Source: Hamadaea sp013361475 (lineage in GTDB: Bacteria; Actinomycetota; Actinomycetes; Mycobacteriales; Micromonosporaceae). From it: 64,000 nt of DNA. The notes under the pieces were generated by a model. The model did not search any database. It saw only the letters and a list, made by a program, of their open reading frames with translations, and had not been told where the DNA came from. Location: positions 248,001 to 312,000 of the forward strand of contig NZ_JBFAHM010000007.1 of NCBI RefSeq assembly GCF_040654195.1, given 5' to 3'. Of the stretch, positions 41,683 to 50,732 are shown one piece after another; the first letter of the stretch is position 1, and the number at the start of each line of letters is the position of its first letter. Made by a program: the position numbers and the translations under genes.

Positions 41683-41722
41683 GACTCGATTGTGGCTGGT
41701 TCACCCGGACCGAGGGAGGGTT

Positions 41723-42700
41723 TTATTCCCCTAATGCGTCCCTGATCCGGTCCATGATCTCCGCGGGTGTCCCGCGTCCGGTGAAGCCGGCCGCTGCCCG
41801 ATGACCGCCGCCGCCGAGGGCCACCGCGACCCGGCTGACGTCGGCCGAGCCCCGGCTCCGCATCGACACCGACCACTCCTCCGGGCCGACCTGCTTGAGC
41901 AGGCAGGCCACGTCGGCCTCGGCCGCGCAGCGAATTCCGTCGATGAGCCCCTCGAGGACGTACGGCGCCTGCTGATGCCGTTCGAGGTCGGCCAAGGAGG
42001 CAGTGCTCCACACCAGACGGTTCTCCGGTTCGAGGACGGCCCGCCCCAGCACCTCGCCGTAGAGCTTGACCGCGCCGAACGGGCGGGTGTCGAAGACCCG
42101 GCGAGAGATCTCACCCGGGTCGAGCCCTGTCTCCAGGAGGTCCGCCGCCAGCCGGTGCACGGCCGGGGTCGTCAGGGCGTACTTGAACGAGCCGGTGTCG
42201 GTGATGACGCCGATGTAAAGGCACTCGGCGATCCCCCGATCCAATGGGACTCCGAGGCGCGCGATCAGCTCGGCCGCCACGACGGCGGTCGCCGCCGCAC
42301 CGCTGTCGACCAGCGGGAGGTCACCGAAGCCGGTGTAGCTGGCGTGGTGATCCAGCACGATCGACGGCACCCGACCCAGCAACTCGGCATAGGAGCCGAG
42401 GCGCGATTCGGCGGCGGCGTCCAGCGTCACCATCAGCGCGGGCGCCTCCGGCGAATCGACCAGCAGCTCGAGTCCGGGCAGTGCGACGAACGGCGCCGGC
42501 AGGTCGGACGGGCCCGGGAAGGTCGCCTGGACCCGGGTGGCGCCCAGCTTCCGCAGGGCCTGGCCGACCGCCAGCATGCTGCCCAGCGCGTCGCCGTCCG
42601 GGGTCACATGGCAGACGAGCAGGATCCGATCGTCGGCCGCGACGGCCGTACGCAGAGCGCCGGTCGCCGCGGCCCACTGGTCCTCGGTGATCTCTCCCAT
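41723..42700 (-). CDS. nrnA: DHH-family phosphoesterase, NrnA-like
   Basis: A 325-aa bifunctional oligoribonuclease / pAp phosphatase-like enzyme that degrades nanoRNA and 3'-phosphoadenosine 5'-phosphate. The N-terminal DHH domain has ILLVCHVTPDGDALGS, VTLDAA and the DHH signature at 117-119 (IVLDHHAS). The C-terminal DHHA1 domain has GGGGHRAAAGF. The ATG overlaps the rbfA stop by one base (TGATG), so rbfA and nrnA are coupled, as in most actinobacteria. Confidence 0.93.
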   Translation of the reverse strand: MGEITEDQWAAATGALRTAVAADDRILLVCHVTPDGDALGSMLAVGQALRKLGATRVQATFPGPSDLPAPFVALPGLELLVDSPEAPALMVTLDAAAESRLGSYAELLGRVPSIVLDHHASYTGFGDLPLVDSGAAATAVVAAELIARLGVPLDRGIAECLYIGVITDTGSFKYALTTPAVHRLAADLLETGLDPGEISRRVFDTRPFGAVKLYGEVLGRAVLEPENRLVWSTASLADLERHQQAPYVLEGLIDGIRCAAEADVACLLKQVGPEEWSVSMRSRGSADVSRVAVALGGGGHRAAAGFTGRGTPAEIMDRIRDALGE

Positions 42701-43182
42701 CAGCGGCGCGCCGCCGCGTCCTCAGCCTCGTCGAGGTCGAACTCGAGATCGTCGGACTCGTCCTCGTCCTCGATCTTGTAAGGCTGGGGCTCACCGGCGT
42801 ACGCCGCGCCTTCGGCGAGCTTGTGGACCTCCCGGTCGCGCAGGCGCGCCTCGGCGAGCAGGTCGTCGATGTGCTTGACGTGGTCCTGGACGTCGTCGAG
42901 GACGAAGGTCAGCGACGGCGAGTGGCGCAGGCCCAGCGCCCGGCCGACGGAACCCCGCAGCATGCCCTTGGCGCTGTCCAGGGCGGCGGCGGTGCCGGCC
43001 TTGGCCTCCGCGTCCCCGAGCACGGTGTAGAAGATCGTGGCTTCGCGCAGATCGGCGGTCAACCGGGCGTCGGTGATCGTGATCATGCCCAGTCGCGGGT
43101 CCTTGATCTGCGTCCGCACCGCTGACGCCACCAGTTCCCGGACCCGCTCGGCGTGCCGGCGCACCTTGGCAGGATCGGACAT
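42700..43182 (-). CDS. rbfA: 30S ribosome-binding factor RbfA
   Basis: A 160-aa KH-type 16S rRNA maturation factor. KVRRHAERVRELVASAV, IKDPRLGMITITDARLTADLREATIFYTV and LGLRHSPSLTFVLDD are the family motifs. The C-terminus is very acidic (EDEDESDDLEFDLDEAED), as in other high-GC actinobacteria. The ATG has GGAGG 7 nt upstream. It begins 134 bp after DUF503. Confidence 0.95.
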   Translation of the reverse strand: MSDPAKVRRHAERVRELVASAVRTQIKDPRLGMITITDARLTADLREATIFYTVLGDAEAKAGTAAALDSAKGMLRGSVGRALGLRHSPSLTFVLDDVQDHVKHIDDLLAEARLRDREVHKLAEGAAYAGEPQPYKIEDEDESDDLEFDLDEAEDAAARR

Positions 43183-43316
43183 CTCGCCACCTCCACACGT
43201 ATCGGACAGCGGAGACGGGACGAAACGGGCTTCCCCGGATCGTGCCGGATCTCCGGCCCCCAGATTACCCGGCGAGCCTGTACCCACCGGTCGCCGTGAT
43301 CACCCAGCGCGCGACG

Positions 43317-43613
43317 CTAGAAGTCGTCGTCGCCGATGACCCGGCGCTTGACCGAGAGCAGCTCGATCTCGGGCCGTCCGGCGACGGCCCGCTCGCAGTG
43401 GTCCAGGACCTCGCGGACGTGGGCGGCGTCGGCGGCCACGATCGCCACCCCGAGCTGCGCGCGCCCGTGCCGGTCCTGGTCACCGACCTCGGCCGCGCTC
43501 ACCTCGTACTTGCGGAGCAGGGCCAGGATCGGGCGCAGGTAACCCCGCTTGTCCTTCAGCGAGCGCGAGTCACCCGGCAACAACAGGTCGAAGAGCGCAG
43601 TTCCAGTGAACAC
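43317..43613 (-). CDS. DUF503 family protein
   Basis: A 98-aa protein usually found between infB and rbfA. SLKDKRGYLRPILALLRKYEVSAAEV and LGVAIVAADAAHVREVLDHCERAV match the family, a small ferredoxin-like fold of unknown function. Here it is separated from infB by a methyltransferase gene and a zinc-ribbon gene. It starts 11 nt after the methyltransferase stop, so it is in the same transcript. Confidence 0.88.
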   Translation of the reverse strand: MFTGTALFDLLLPGDSRSLKDKRGYLRPILALLRKYEVSAAEVGDQDRHGRAQLGVAIVAADAAHVREVLDHCERAVAGRPEIELLSVKRRVIGDDDF

Positions 43614-43624
43614 GAAGATCCATG

Positions 43625-44632
43625 TTACGAGCGGCGGGCCACTACCACGTCCCGAGTTATTCCTTGATCAACCCAATGCTCCAGCCCGGCCGGCTCGAAC
43701 ACCGCCAGGCCGTGCCGCTCCAGCAGCTCAACCGCCTGCTCGCGCGGTGCCACGTGCGTGTTCCAGGACAGGCCCACGGCTCCCCCCGGCCGGATCAGCT
43801 CGATCCACCCGGGCAACGCGGCCGACAACAGCTCCGCCGGTCCTCGCTCCAAGCCCTTGGTGGTACGCGAGCCGTGGACCACGCCGTAGGGAAGATCTGC
43901 CACCAGCAGATCGGCGACCTGTCGCTTCATCAGCGCCCGAGCCTGGGTCGTGTCCGACTCGAAGAACGTCAGGGTCCTGCCGTCGGAGGTGAGTTCGACG
44001 TCCAGGCGACGGCCGAGCCGGCGGCCCTCCCGGCGTACGGGGGTGATCTCGGCGCGGTGCTTCACCCGCTTGCGGCGCAGCCACGTCTTCAGGAATCCGG
44101 CGTACGCCTCGAAGTCCTTCCCGTCGATCTCGATGCCGATCGGGTTCCAGCCGTACATGAGCGCCTGGTTCAGCGTGGTCCCGCGCCCCGCGACCGGGTC
44201 CAGCACGGTGAACGCCCGGGAGCCGAAGTCGCCGCCCCAGGCGCTGGCCAGAGCGGTCACGTTCAGCAGAAGCTTGGTGAAGTTCTCGTTGGTCTTCCCG
44301 GCGTACTTCGGGATCGTGATCAGGTCGTCGTCGAACTTGTCCAGTCCGGGCGTCGCGATCGGGCGCAGCAGGTCGCCGGTGATCAGCTCGAAGAGGGCGA
44401 GCCCGCTCGACAGGTTGCCGAGGACGGCCAGGTCTGCCGGGCTCAGCGGCTCCTCGGTGGCGAAGACGAGGTAGGTCTGGCCGCCGAGATCTCGCGGCGA
44501 GGCGGGGCCGAGCCGCCCCTCCAGGGCTCCGGTGGAGAACGCGGCCAGCTCGGCTCTCGTCAGATCGGGCGCGGACTGCGTGTAGACCCGGTTGGCGGAC
44601 GGCGCGACGAGCAGCGCGTATTCAGTACCCAC
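43625..44632 (-). CDS. TRM11-like SAM-dependent RNA methyltransferase
   Basis: A 335-aa methyltransferase. The N-terminal 110 residues are a THUMP-like or unknown domain. The Rossmann core has motif I VLDPVAGRGTTLNQAL (from Asp145) and motif IV LLVADLPYGVVHG, the D-L/P-P-Y pattern of N-methyltransferases acting on nucleobases. The likely target is guanosine or adenosine in tRNA, inferred from the TRM11 family. The gene sits between the zinc-ribbon protein (18 bp) and DUF503 (11 bp), inside the infB-rbfA interval. Confidence 0.8.
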   Translation of the reverse strand: MGTEYALLVAPSANRVYTQSAPDLTRAELAAFSTGALEGRLGPASPRDLGGQTYLVFATEEPLSPADLAVLGNLSSGLALFELITGDLLRPIATPGLDKFDDDLITIPKYAGKTNENFTKLLLNVTALASAWGGDFGSRAFTVLDPVAGRGTTLNQALMYGWNPIGIEIDGKDFEAYAGFLKTWLRRKRVKHRAEITPVRREGRRLGRRLDVELTSDGRTLTFFESDTTQARALMKRQVADLLVADLPYGVVHGSRTTKGLERGPAELLSAALPGWIELIRPGGAVGLSWNTHVAPREQAVELLERHGLAVFEPAGLEHWVDQGITRDVVVARRS

Positions 44633-44650
44633 GGAGTAGAGATCCTACCG

Positions 44651-45955
44651 TCACCGCTGGACGTGGTCCGTCCAGCGGCGGCCGTCCCACCAGCGGGCCC
44701 GGACCTGGCGCCACGGATCCGGGTACCAGCCGGGCGGCCGCTGCTGCGGAACCAGCGCTGGTGGGGGCGGGGACGGCGGTGGCGGCAGTGGTGGTGGCGT
44801 GGACTGCACTGGAGGCGGTGACGGCAAGGGAAGCGGCGGCGCCGGGGACACCGGCATCGTGGGCGGCTCCCAGGGCAGCCCGGACAACTCGCAGACGAGC
44901 CGGTGCAGCCCGGGCGCGGTGAAGTCGCAGACGCGGTCGCCCAGGTGCACCCCGTTCCCCTTGAACCGGTTGAAGACCAGTGGCGGCTCGTCGCGTACCA
45001 GCAGGGCCAACGCCTGCTGGCCCAGGGGCCCGGACAGGTGGACGGCCGTGACCTGGGACCAGCGGATCGTGCCGCCCACGGTCTTGGACGTCATCAGCTC
45101 ATGGGACCAGCCGAGGCCGCCCGTCGTGAGCAGTAGCGCGACGCCGCGCATGGTGTCCGTCGGGCGTCCACATCGGACGAGGGCGATCGGTTCGTCCCCG
45201 GCTACGAGCCCGGCGATGAGCTGTTCCTTCTGCCCGCTGTAGAGCGAGTTCTCCAGCTGACCGGCGGCGAGGCTCAACCGCTCCGCCGCGTATGCCAGCC
45301 GCCCGGCGCCGACGGCCTGGTCCAGCGGTGTCCACAACGTCCGGGCGTCCCGGCCGACCGGGAAGTCCTCGCCGCAGTCCGGGCATGTGACCAGCACGGA
45401 TTCCTCCCGCATGGCCCGGCAGCCGGGGCAGAAGGTGACCGCGTGCGAATCGAACTCGATCCCGTCACACCGTACGCACACCGGCAGGTCGGCCTGGACG
45501 TCCGCGCGGATCTGCCCCATCCCGCCGACGAACCGGACCACGGCGAGCACCGGATTCGCCGCGAGCATGCCGACGCTCTCGATGATCGTCTCGGCGACCT
45601 CGCCCGACTTGCTCGCCGCCTTCGTCGGCCGGGCCGGGTTCACCAGCTTCTCACTGGCCAGCCCGCACGCCACACAGACCGGCCGGATACGCAGCGGCAG
45701 CGCCGCGCGGACGACTGTCTGGTTCCGGAGCAGGTCCAGGCAGTCAGCCTCGGCCTCGGTCAGCCGGATGTCGTCCGCGTCGGTGAGCACCTCGGCCAGG
45801 CGGTCGAGCGCCCGCAGGTCGAGCGGCGGACCCGCGATCGTCGGCCGCCGCCGGACCAGCGTCGCCAGCTCCCGATAGGCGGCGACCTCCTCGGCCCGCA
45901 GAAACAGGGCGCGGTCGTCACTCGCGCTGATCACGACGCCCGGCCGCGGATCCAC
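44651..45955 (-). CDS. Zinc-ribbon protein with proline-rich linker and DUF2510 domain
   Basis: A 434-aa protein of unknown function. The N-terminal half has several cysteine pairs: CVACG at about residue 95, CVRCDG, CPGC and CPDCGEDF near 165-195, which should form two or more zinc ribbons. A middle part, residues about 215-350, may be a PH-like domain that ends at GLHRLVCELSGLPW. A very Pro-rich stretch (residues about 355-405) leads to a DUF2510 domain (PPGWYPDPW and RWWDGRRWTDH). GTG start at 45955, chosen because the Zn-ribbon domain begins shortly after. No membrane helix is visible. Confidence 0.75.
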   Translation of the reverse strand: MDPRPGVVISASDDRALFLRAEEVAAYRELATLVRRRPTIAGPPLDLRALDRLAEVLTDADDIRLTEAEADCLDLLRNQTVVRAALPLRIRPVCVACGLASEKLVNPARPTKAASKSGEVAETIIESVGMLAANPVLAVVRFVGGMGQIRADVQADLPVCVRCDGIEFDSHAVTFCPGCRAMREESVLVTCPDCGEDFPVGRDARTLWTPLDQAVGAGRLAYAAERLSLAAGQLENSLYSGQKEQLIAGLVAGDEPIALVRCGRPTDTMRGVALLLTTGGLGWSHELMTSKTVGGTIRWSQVTAVHLSGPLGQQALALLVRDEPPLVFNRFKGNGVHLGDRVCDFTAPGLHRLVCELSGLPWEPPTMPVSPAPPLPLPSPPPVQSTPPPLPPPPSPPPPALVPQQRPPGWYPDPWRQVRARWWDGRRWTDHVQR

Positions 45956-46033
45956 GGCGCGATGGTAGTGCCCCCGAACCGTCCGGCCAGTCGGCTCCCC
46001 GACTCTTCCGCGCAACGAGTGATCGGCAAGCGA

Positions 46034-46063
46034 AAGGGCGGCCACCCGAAGGTGACCGCCCTT
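46034..46063. terminator. Rho-independent terminator of infB, TTCG loop
   Basis: On the minus strand AAGGGCGG-t-CACC, loop TTCG, GGTG-g-CCGCCCTT: a 13-bp stem with one wobble, ending in a TTT run, 25 bp beyond the infB stop. The UUCG tetraloop makes it unusually stable. Confidence 0.8.
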
Positions 46064-46088
46064 GTCGTGCTTCTCAGCGAGCCGAGCG

Positions 46089-49000
46089 TCAGACGCGCGG
46101 CTTCTCCCGCATCTCGTAGCTCTCGATGATGTCGCCGATCTGCGGGCTGCCGAAGCCGCCCAGCGTCAGACCACACTCGAAGCCCTCGCGGACCTCGGTC
46201 GCGTCGTCCTTGAACCGCTTGAGCGACGTGATCGTGACGTTCTCGGCCACGACCGTGCCCTCGCGGATGACGCGCGCCTTGGCGTTGCGCCGGAGGAGAC
46301 CGTCGCGGACGATACAACCCGCGATGAGACCGATCTTGGACGAGCGGAAGACCTCGCGGATCTCCGCCGACCCCAGCGCGGCCTCTTCGAAGACCGGCTT
46401 GAGCATGCCCTTGAGGGCCGCCTCGATCTCCTCGATGGCCTGGTAGATGACCGTGTAGTACCGGATCTCCACGCCGTTGCGGTCGGCCATCTCCCGCGCC
46501 GACTGCATCGGGCGGACGTTGAAGCCGATGATGATCGCCGTCGAGTCGGCCGAGGCCGACGCCAGGTTGACGTCGCTCTCGGTGATCGCACCGACGCCCC
46601 GGTGAATGATCCGAAGCTGGATCTCGTCCGGAATCGGCAGCTTGACCAGCGCGTCTTCCAGAGCTTCCACCGAACCGGCGACGTCGCCCTTGATGATGAG
46701 GTCGAGCGTGGTCCGCTCGCCTTCCTTGATCTTCTCGAGCAACGTCTCCAGCGTCGCCCGGCCGGCCAGCCGCGCCTGCTCGGCCGCCCGCTTACGGGCC
46801 TGCCGCTGCTCGGCGATCTGGCGTACCGTCCGGTCGTCGTCGGCGGCGAGGAACGTGTCGCCGGCGCCCGGGACCGCGGTCAGACCGAGGACCAGGACCG
46901 GACGGGCGGGACCCGCCTCCGGCACCGGCTGCATGTTCTCGTCGAGCATCGCCCGGACGCGCCCGTAGGCGTTTCCGGCCACGATCGAGTCGCCGACCCG
47001 CAGCGTGCCGCGGTTGACCAGCACCGTGGCCACCGGGCCACGACCCTTGTCGAGGTGCGCCTCGATCGCGATGCCCTGCGCGTTGCCGTCGATCGGCGCC
47101 CGCAGGTCGAGCGAGGCGTCCGCGGTCAGGAGCACCGCCTCCAGCAGCCCGTCGATGTTGATCCGGCTCTTCGCGGAGATGTCGACGAACATGGTGTCGC
47201 CGCCGTACTCCTCGGCGACCAGCCCGTACTCGGTGAGCTGCTGGCGCACCTTGCCCGGGTTGGCCTCCGGCTTGTCGACCTTGTTCACCGCCACCACGAT
47301 CGGCACGTCGGCCGCCTTGGCGTGGTTGAGGGCCTCGATGGTCTGCGGCATCACGCCGTCGTCCGCCGCGACGACCAGGACCACGATGTCGGTGGCCTGG
47401 GCGCCACGGGCACGCATGGCGGTGAACGCCTCGTGACCCGGGGTGTCGATGAACGTCAGCGCCCGGTCTTCGCCCTCGTGCTCGACGTGCACCTGGTACG
47501 CGCCGATGTGCTGGGTGATGCCGCCGGCCTCGCCTTCGACGACGTTCGCCGACCGGATCGCGTCCAGCAGCTTCGTCTTACCGTGGTCGACGTGACCCAT
47601 GACGGTCACGACCGGCGGCCGGACGACCAGCCGCTCCTCGTCCACGTCGGCGTCGAGGTCGATGTTGAACTGCGCGAGCAGCTCGCGGTCTTCCTCCTCC
47701 GGGCTGACGATCTGCAGATCGAAGCCCAGGTGCTCGCCGAGCAGCAGCAACGTGTCGTCGCTGCACGACTGAGTCGCGGTCACCATCTCGCCCAGGTTGA
47801 ACATCTCCTGGACCAGCGAGCCGGGGTTGGCGTTGATGCGGTCGGCGAAGTCCGACAGCGAAGCGCCACGCGGCAGCCGGATCGTCTGACCGTTGCCCCG
47901 CGGAGCGCCCGAGCTCATCGTCGGCGCCGACAGGTTGTCGAACTCTTGACGCCGCTGCTTCTTGCTCTTGCGGCCACGCGACGGCCGGCCACCCGGACGC
48001 CCGAAGGCACCCGCGGCGCCACCACCGCGACCACGGCCGCCGCCACCACCGGGACGGCCACCGCCGCCTACCGGGGCACCGCCGCCGCCACCGGGGCCAC
48101 CGCGGTAACCGGTGCCCGCACCAGCGCCACCGGCGCCGCCACCAGGGCCGCCGCGGTAGCCGCCGCCACCACCGGCGCCGCCACCGGGGCCGCCGCGGTA
48201 GCCACCGCCACCACCGGCACCGCCACCGGGGCCGCCGCGGAAGCCACCGCCACCGCCGCCACCACCGGGACCGCCGCGGAAGCCACCGCCACCGCCACCG
48301 GGACGACCCGCGCCGCCACCGGGCCGGGTCGGCCGCTGCGACGGCATCTGGCCGGGACTCGGCCGCGGCGGCATGGAAGCCGGGCTGGGCCGAGGCGGCA
48401 TCGAGGCCGGGTTCGGACGCGGCATCGCATTACCGGGCGTGGGACGAGCCCCACCACCGCCGGGCGTGATGCCGTACGGGTTGTTGCCGCCACTGCGGGC
48501 CGGCGGACGCGGGGTCCCCGGCGCGCCCGGTGCTCCCGGCGTACGCGGAGCGCGGTCGCCGGACGGACGCTCGCCCTGTCCCGGGCCACGCTCGGGACGG
48601 CCACCCGGCGTCGCCGGACGGGCCGCCGGCGTACCCGGCTTGGGCGGCATGAACGTGGGCTTGGGACCGTCGCCACCGGACGGGCGGCGGGTGGTGTCCC
48701 GCTGCTGGGCCGCCTGCTGAGCCGCCTTCACGGCGGCCTCCTGCTCGGCCTTGAGAGCCGTGGCGCGCGCTTCCGCCGCCGCGACCTCGATGTCATGTGC
48801 GCTCTTCCCCATCGGGGTGGCCGCCGGGGTGACCGGGGCCTTCGGCTTCGACGGAACCGCCTTCTTCATCGGCGGAGCCGGCTTCGCCGACACCCGGGAA
48901 TCGCTCGCGGTCGCCGCGGCCGGTGCGCTCGGCGCGGACGGGGCGCCACCAGGCGCCGCCGAACCGGGGCCGAAGACCTCCTTCAGCCGACGGGCGACGG

Positions 49001-49124
49001 GAGCTTCCACGGTGCTCGACGCGGACTTCACGAACTCGCCCATCTCCTTGAGCTTGGCGAGCACGATCTTGCTTTCGACGCCGAGCTCCTTGGCGAGCTC
49101 GTGTACGCGGGCCTTGCCTGCCAC
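46089..49124 (-). CDS. infB: Translation initiation factor IF-2
   Basis: A 1011-aa GTPase that places initiator tRNA on the 30S subunit. The N-terminal domain (VAGKARVHELAKELGVESK) is followed by a Pro/Gly-rich region of about 380 residues. The G domain begins near residue 510 with GHVDHGKT, DTPGHEAF and NKVDKPEA; domains II-IV follow to the C-terminus. The start at GTG 49124 has GAGGAG 4-5 nt upstream and matches the usual actinobacterial N-terminus; a GTG at 49136 is less likely. It follows ylxR and nusA in the standard order. Confidence 0.96.
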   Translation of the reverse strand: MAGKARVHELAKELGVESKIVLAKLKEMGEFVKSASSTVEAPVARRLKEVFGPGSAAPGGAPSAPSAPAAATASDSRVSAKPAPPMKKAVPSKPKAPVTPAATPMGKSAHDIEVAAAEARATALKAEQEAAVKAAQQAAQQRDTTRRPSGGDGPKPTFMPPKPGTPAARPATPGGRPERGPGQGERPSGDRAPRTPGAPGAPGTPRPPARSGGNNPYGITPGGGGARPTPGNAMPRPNPASMPPRPSPASMPPRPSPGQMPSQRPTRPGGGAGRPGGGGGGFRGGPGGGGGGGGFRGGPGGGAGGGGGYRGGPGGGAGGGGGYRGGPGGGAGGAGAGTGYRGGPGGGGGAPVGGGGRPGGGGGRGRGGGAAGAFGRPGGRPSRGRKSKKQRRQEFDNLSAPTMSSGAPRGNGQTIRLPRGASLSDFADRINANPGSLVQEMFNLGEMVTATQSCSDDTLLLLGEHLGFDLQIVSPEEEDRELLAQFNIDLDADVDEERLVVRPPVVTVMGHVDHGKTKLLDAIRSANVVEGEAGGITQHIGAYQVHVEHEGEDRALTFIDTPGHEAFTAMRARGAQATDIVVLVVAADDGVMPQTIEALNHAKAADVPIVVAVNKVDKPEANPGKVRQQLTEYGLVAEEYGGDTMFVDISAKSRINIDGLLEAVLLTADASLDLRAPIDGNAQGIAIEAHLDKGRGPVATVLVNRGTLRVGDSIVAGNAYGRVRAMLDENMQPVPEAGPARPVLVLGLTAVPGAGDTFLAADDDRTVRQIAEQRQARKRAAEQARLAGRATLETLLEKIKEGERTTLDLIIKGDVAGSVEALEDALVKLPIPDEIQLRIIHRGVGAITESDVNLASASADSTAIIIGFNVRPMQSAREMADRNGVEIRYYTVIYQAIEEIEAALKGMLKPVFEEAALGSAEIREVFRSSKIGLIAGCIVRDGLLRRNAKARVIREGTVVAENVTITSLKRFKDDATEVREGFECGLTLGGFGSPQIGDIIESYEMREKPRV
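48016..48320. repeat. Gly-rich codon repeats within infB
   Basis: On the minus strand this stretch encodes tandem units of the type GFRGGPGGGGGG and GYRGGPGGGAGG, about six times. It lies in the linker between the N-terminal and G domains, where actinobacterial IF-2 proteins are naturally Gly-rich. The copy number is likely to vary. Confidence 0.75.
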
Positions 49125-49146
49125 TGCACTCCTCACTCCGAGGCCG

Positions 49147-49164
49147 TGCGGGCGGCAGCCCGCA
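49147..49164. promoter_or_regulatory. Hairpin in the infB leader
   Basis: TGCGGGC-ggca-GCCCGCA, a perfect 7-bp stem, 23 bp upstream of the infB start in the 156-bp ylxR-infB gap. It could be an attenuator or a leader structure affecting initiation; no T-tract follows. Confidence 0.35.
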
Positions 49165-49280
49165 GCGACCTCACTTGTGCACTTGAAGCCTGGTCATTTC
49201 AGGGACTTCATCGTGTGCTCATGTCGGTCGTCCTACCTTGCTCTACATCCATCCGCAGGCGCGGTGCCCCGGAGGGTGCC

Positions 49281-49670
49281 TCATGATCCGGTCAGGCGGG
49301 CCTTCCCGCCGTGGATCGCCTCGCTCAGCGCGGTGACGTCGCAGAGACCCGCGACTCTCAGCGCACGCCCGAAGGCGCGGCGCTTCTCCGCCAGAGCGAG
49401 ACATGCCGGAACAGGGTGCAGATGAGCTCCCCGGCCCGGCGCCCTGCGGGTCGGATCGGGCACGACCCGAACCGCGCGCGATCCCCCGGTGTCGGGAGAT
49501 CCTGGCGGGTCAGAGTCGATCGCGATCGCGACGAACCGCAGCAACTCGGAGGCTGCCGCTCGTTGCCGACAGCCGACGCAGGTCCGCACCGGACGCGATG
49601 TGCCACGCCCTGCTTCACGTGCTGTATCACGCGCTGAACCCGCGTCGCCCGACACCGTGCGACGTTCCAC
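49281..49670 (-). CDS. ylxR: YlxR (DUF448) RNA-binding-like protein
   Basis: A 129-aa protein of the YlxR family encoded between nusA and infB. The hallmark RTCVGCRQRA is at residues 29-38; a C-terminal segment RRAPGRGAHLHPVPACLALAEKRRAFGRALR is also typical. The family is proposed to bind RNA or RNase P. The start is uncertain: the GTG at 49670 gives a 28-residue basic lead before the motif; internal GTG codons are possible. It lies 33 bp after nusA. Confidence 0.85.
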   Translation of the reverse strand: MERRTVSGDAGSARDTAREAGRGTSRPVRTCVGCRQRAAASELLRFVAIAIDSDPPGSPDTGGSRAVRVVPDPTRRAPGRGAHLHPVPACLALAEKRRAFGRALRVAGLCDVTALSEAIHGGKARLTGS

Positions 49671-49703
49671 CGAGAAAGTCTACCCCTACGCTCGCCCGAA
49701 GGC

Positions 49704-50732
49704 TCAGGCTGGTTCGGCTTCGTGATCCAGACCGCGCGGAGGACGCGCCTGACCCGTCTCCGGGGAGTCCGATCGGATGTCGATCCGCCAGCCCGTGAGC
49801 CGGGCGGCCAGCCGGGCGTTCTGCCCTTCCCGGCCGATCGCCAGCGAGAGCACCTCACCGGGAACGGTCACCCGGGCCGCCCGGGCGGCGAGGTCGACGA
49901 CCTCGACCTTCACGACCCGCGCCGGTGACAAGGCGTTCCCGACGAACTCGGCGGGATCGTCCGACCAGTCGATGATGTCGATCTTCTCGCCGTGCAGCTC
50001 GCTCATCACCGCGCGGACCCGCTGACCCATCGGCCCGATGCAGGCGCCCTTGGCGTTCACGCCGGGGACCGTCGAGCGTACGGCGATCTTGGTGCGATGA
50101 CCGGCTTCGCGGGCGATGGCGGCGATCTCCACCGTCCCGTCGGCGATCTCCGGCACCTCCAGCGCGAACAGCTTCTTCACCAGCGCCGGGTGCGACCGGG
50201 ACAGGGTCACCTGCGGGCCCCGGGGGCCCTTGACCACGTGCACGACGACGCAGCGGATGCGCTCGCCGTGCCGGTAGACCTCGCCGGGCACCTGCTCGGA
50301 CTGCGGCAGGACCGCCTCCAGCTTGCCCAGGTCGACGGTGACGATGCCCTTCTCAGACCGGGTCTCGTGGGCCTGGATGACACCGGTGACCAGGTCGCCG
50401 TCGCGGTTGACGTACTCGCCGAAGTGCACCTCGTCGGTGGCCTCCCGCAGCCGCTGCAGGATGACCTGCTTGGCCGTCATGGTGGCGATGCGGCCGAAGT
50501 CGTGCGGAGTGTCGTCCCACTCCCGCAGGACCGCGCCCTCCTCGTCGACCTCCTGGGCCAGCACGGTGGCGGCGCCGGTCTTCCGGTCGATCTCGACGCG
50601 CGCGTGCGCCTCCGCACCTTCGGTGTGCCGGTACGCGGTGAGCAGCGCCGACTCGATCGCGGCCAGAATCGTCTCGAACGGGATCTCCCGCTCTCGCTCC
50701 AGCGCACGAAGCGCGGCCAAATCGATGTTCAC
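49704..50732 (-). CDS. nusA: Transcription termination/antitermination factor NusA
   Basis: A 342-aa RNA polymerase-binding factor. The N-terminal polymerase-binding domain (LRALEREREIPFETILAAIESALLTAYRH) is followed by an S1 domain and two KH domains (RTKIAVRSTVPGVNAKGACIGPMGQRVRAV and EVLSLAIGREGQNARLAARLTGWRIDI). Like other actinobacterial NusA proteins it lacks the C-terminal acidic repeats of E. coli NusA. GTG start overlapping the rimP stop (GTGA), with GAGGAG upstream. Confidence 0.96.
   Translation of the reverse strand: MNIDLAALRALEREREIPFETILAAIESALLTAYRHTEGAEAHARVEIDRKTGAATVLAQEVDEEGAVLREWDDTPHDFGRIATMTAKQVILQRLREATDEVHFGEYVNRDGDLVTGVIQAHETRSEKGIVTVDLGKLEAVLPQSEQVPGEVYRHGERIRCVVVHVVKGPRGPQVTLSRSHPALVKKLFALEVPEIADGTVEIAAIAREAGHRTKIAVRSTVPGVNAKGACIGPMGQRVRAVMSELHGEKIDIIDWSDDPAEFVGNALSPARVVKVEVVDLAARAARVTVPGEVLSLAIGREGQNARLAARLTGWRIDIRSDSPETGQARPPRGLDHEAEPA

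Noticed and set aside
49125..49280. Small RNA or riboswitch in the ylxR-infB gap
   Set aside because: Only a 7-bp hairpin is seen; no known riboswitch core or terminator with T-tract can be recognised.
46062..49286. Plus-strand open frame of about 1074 codons opposite infB
   Set aside because: Antisense shadow of infB; Thr/Ala/Gly-rich low complexity in the second half mirrors the Gly-rich IF-2 linker.
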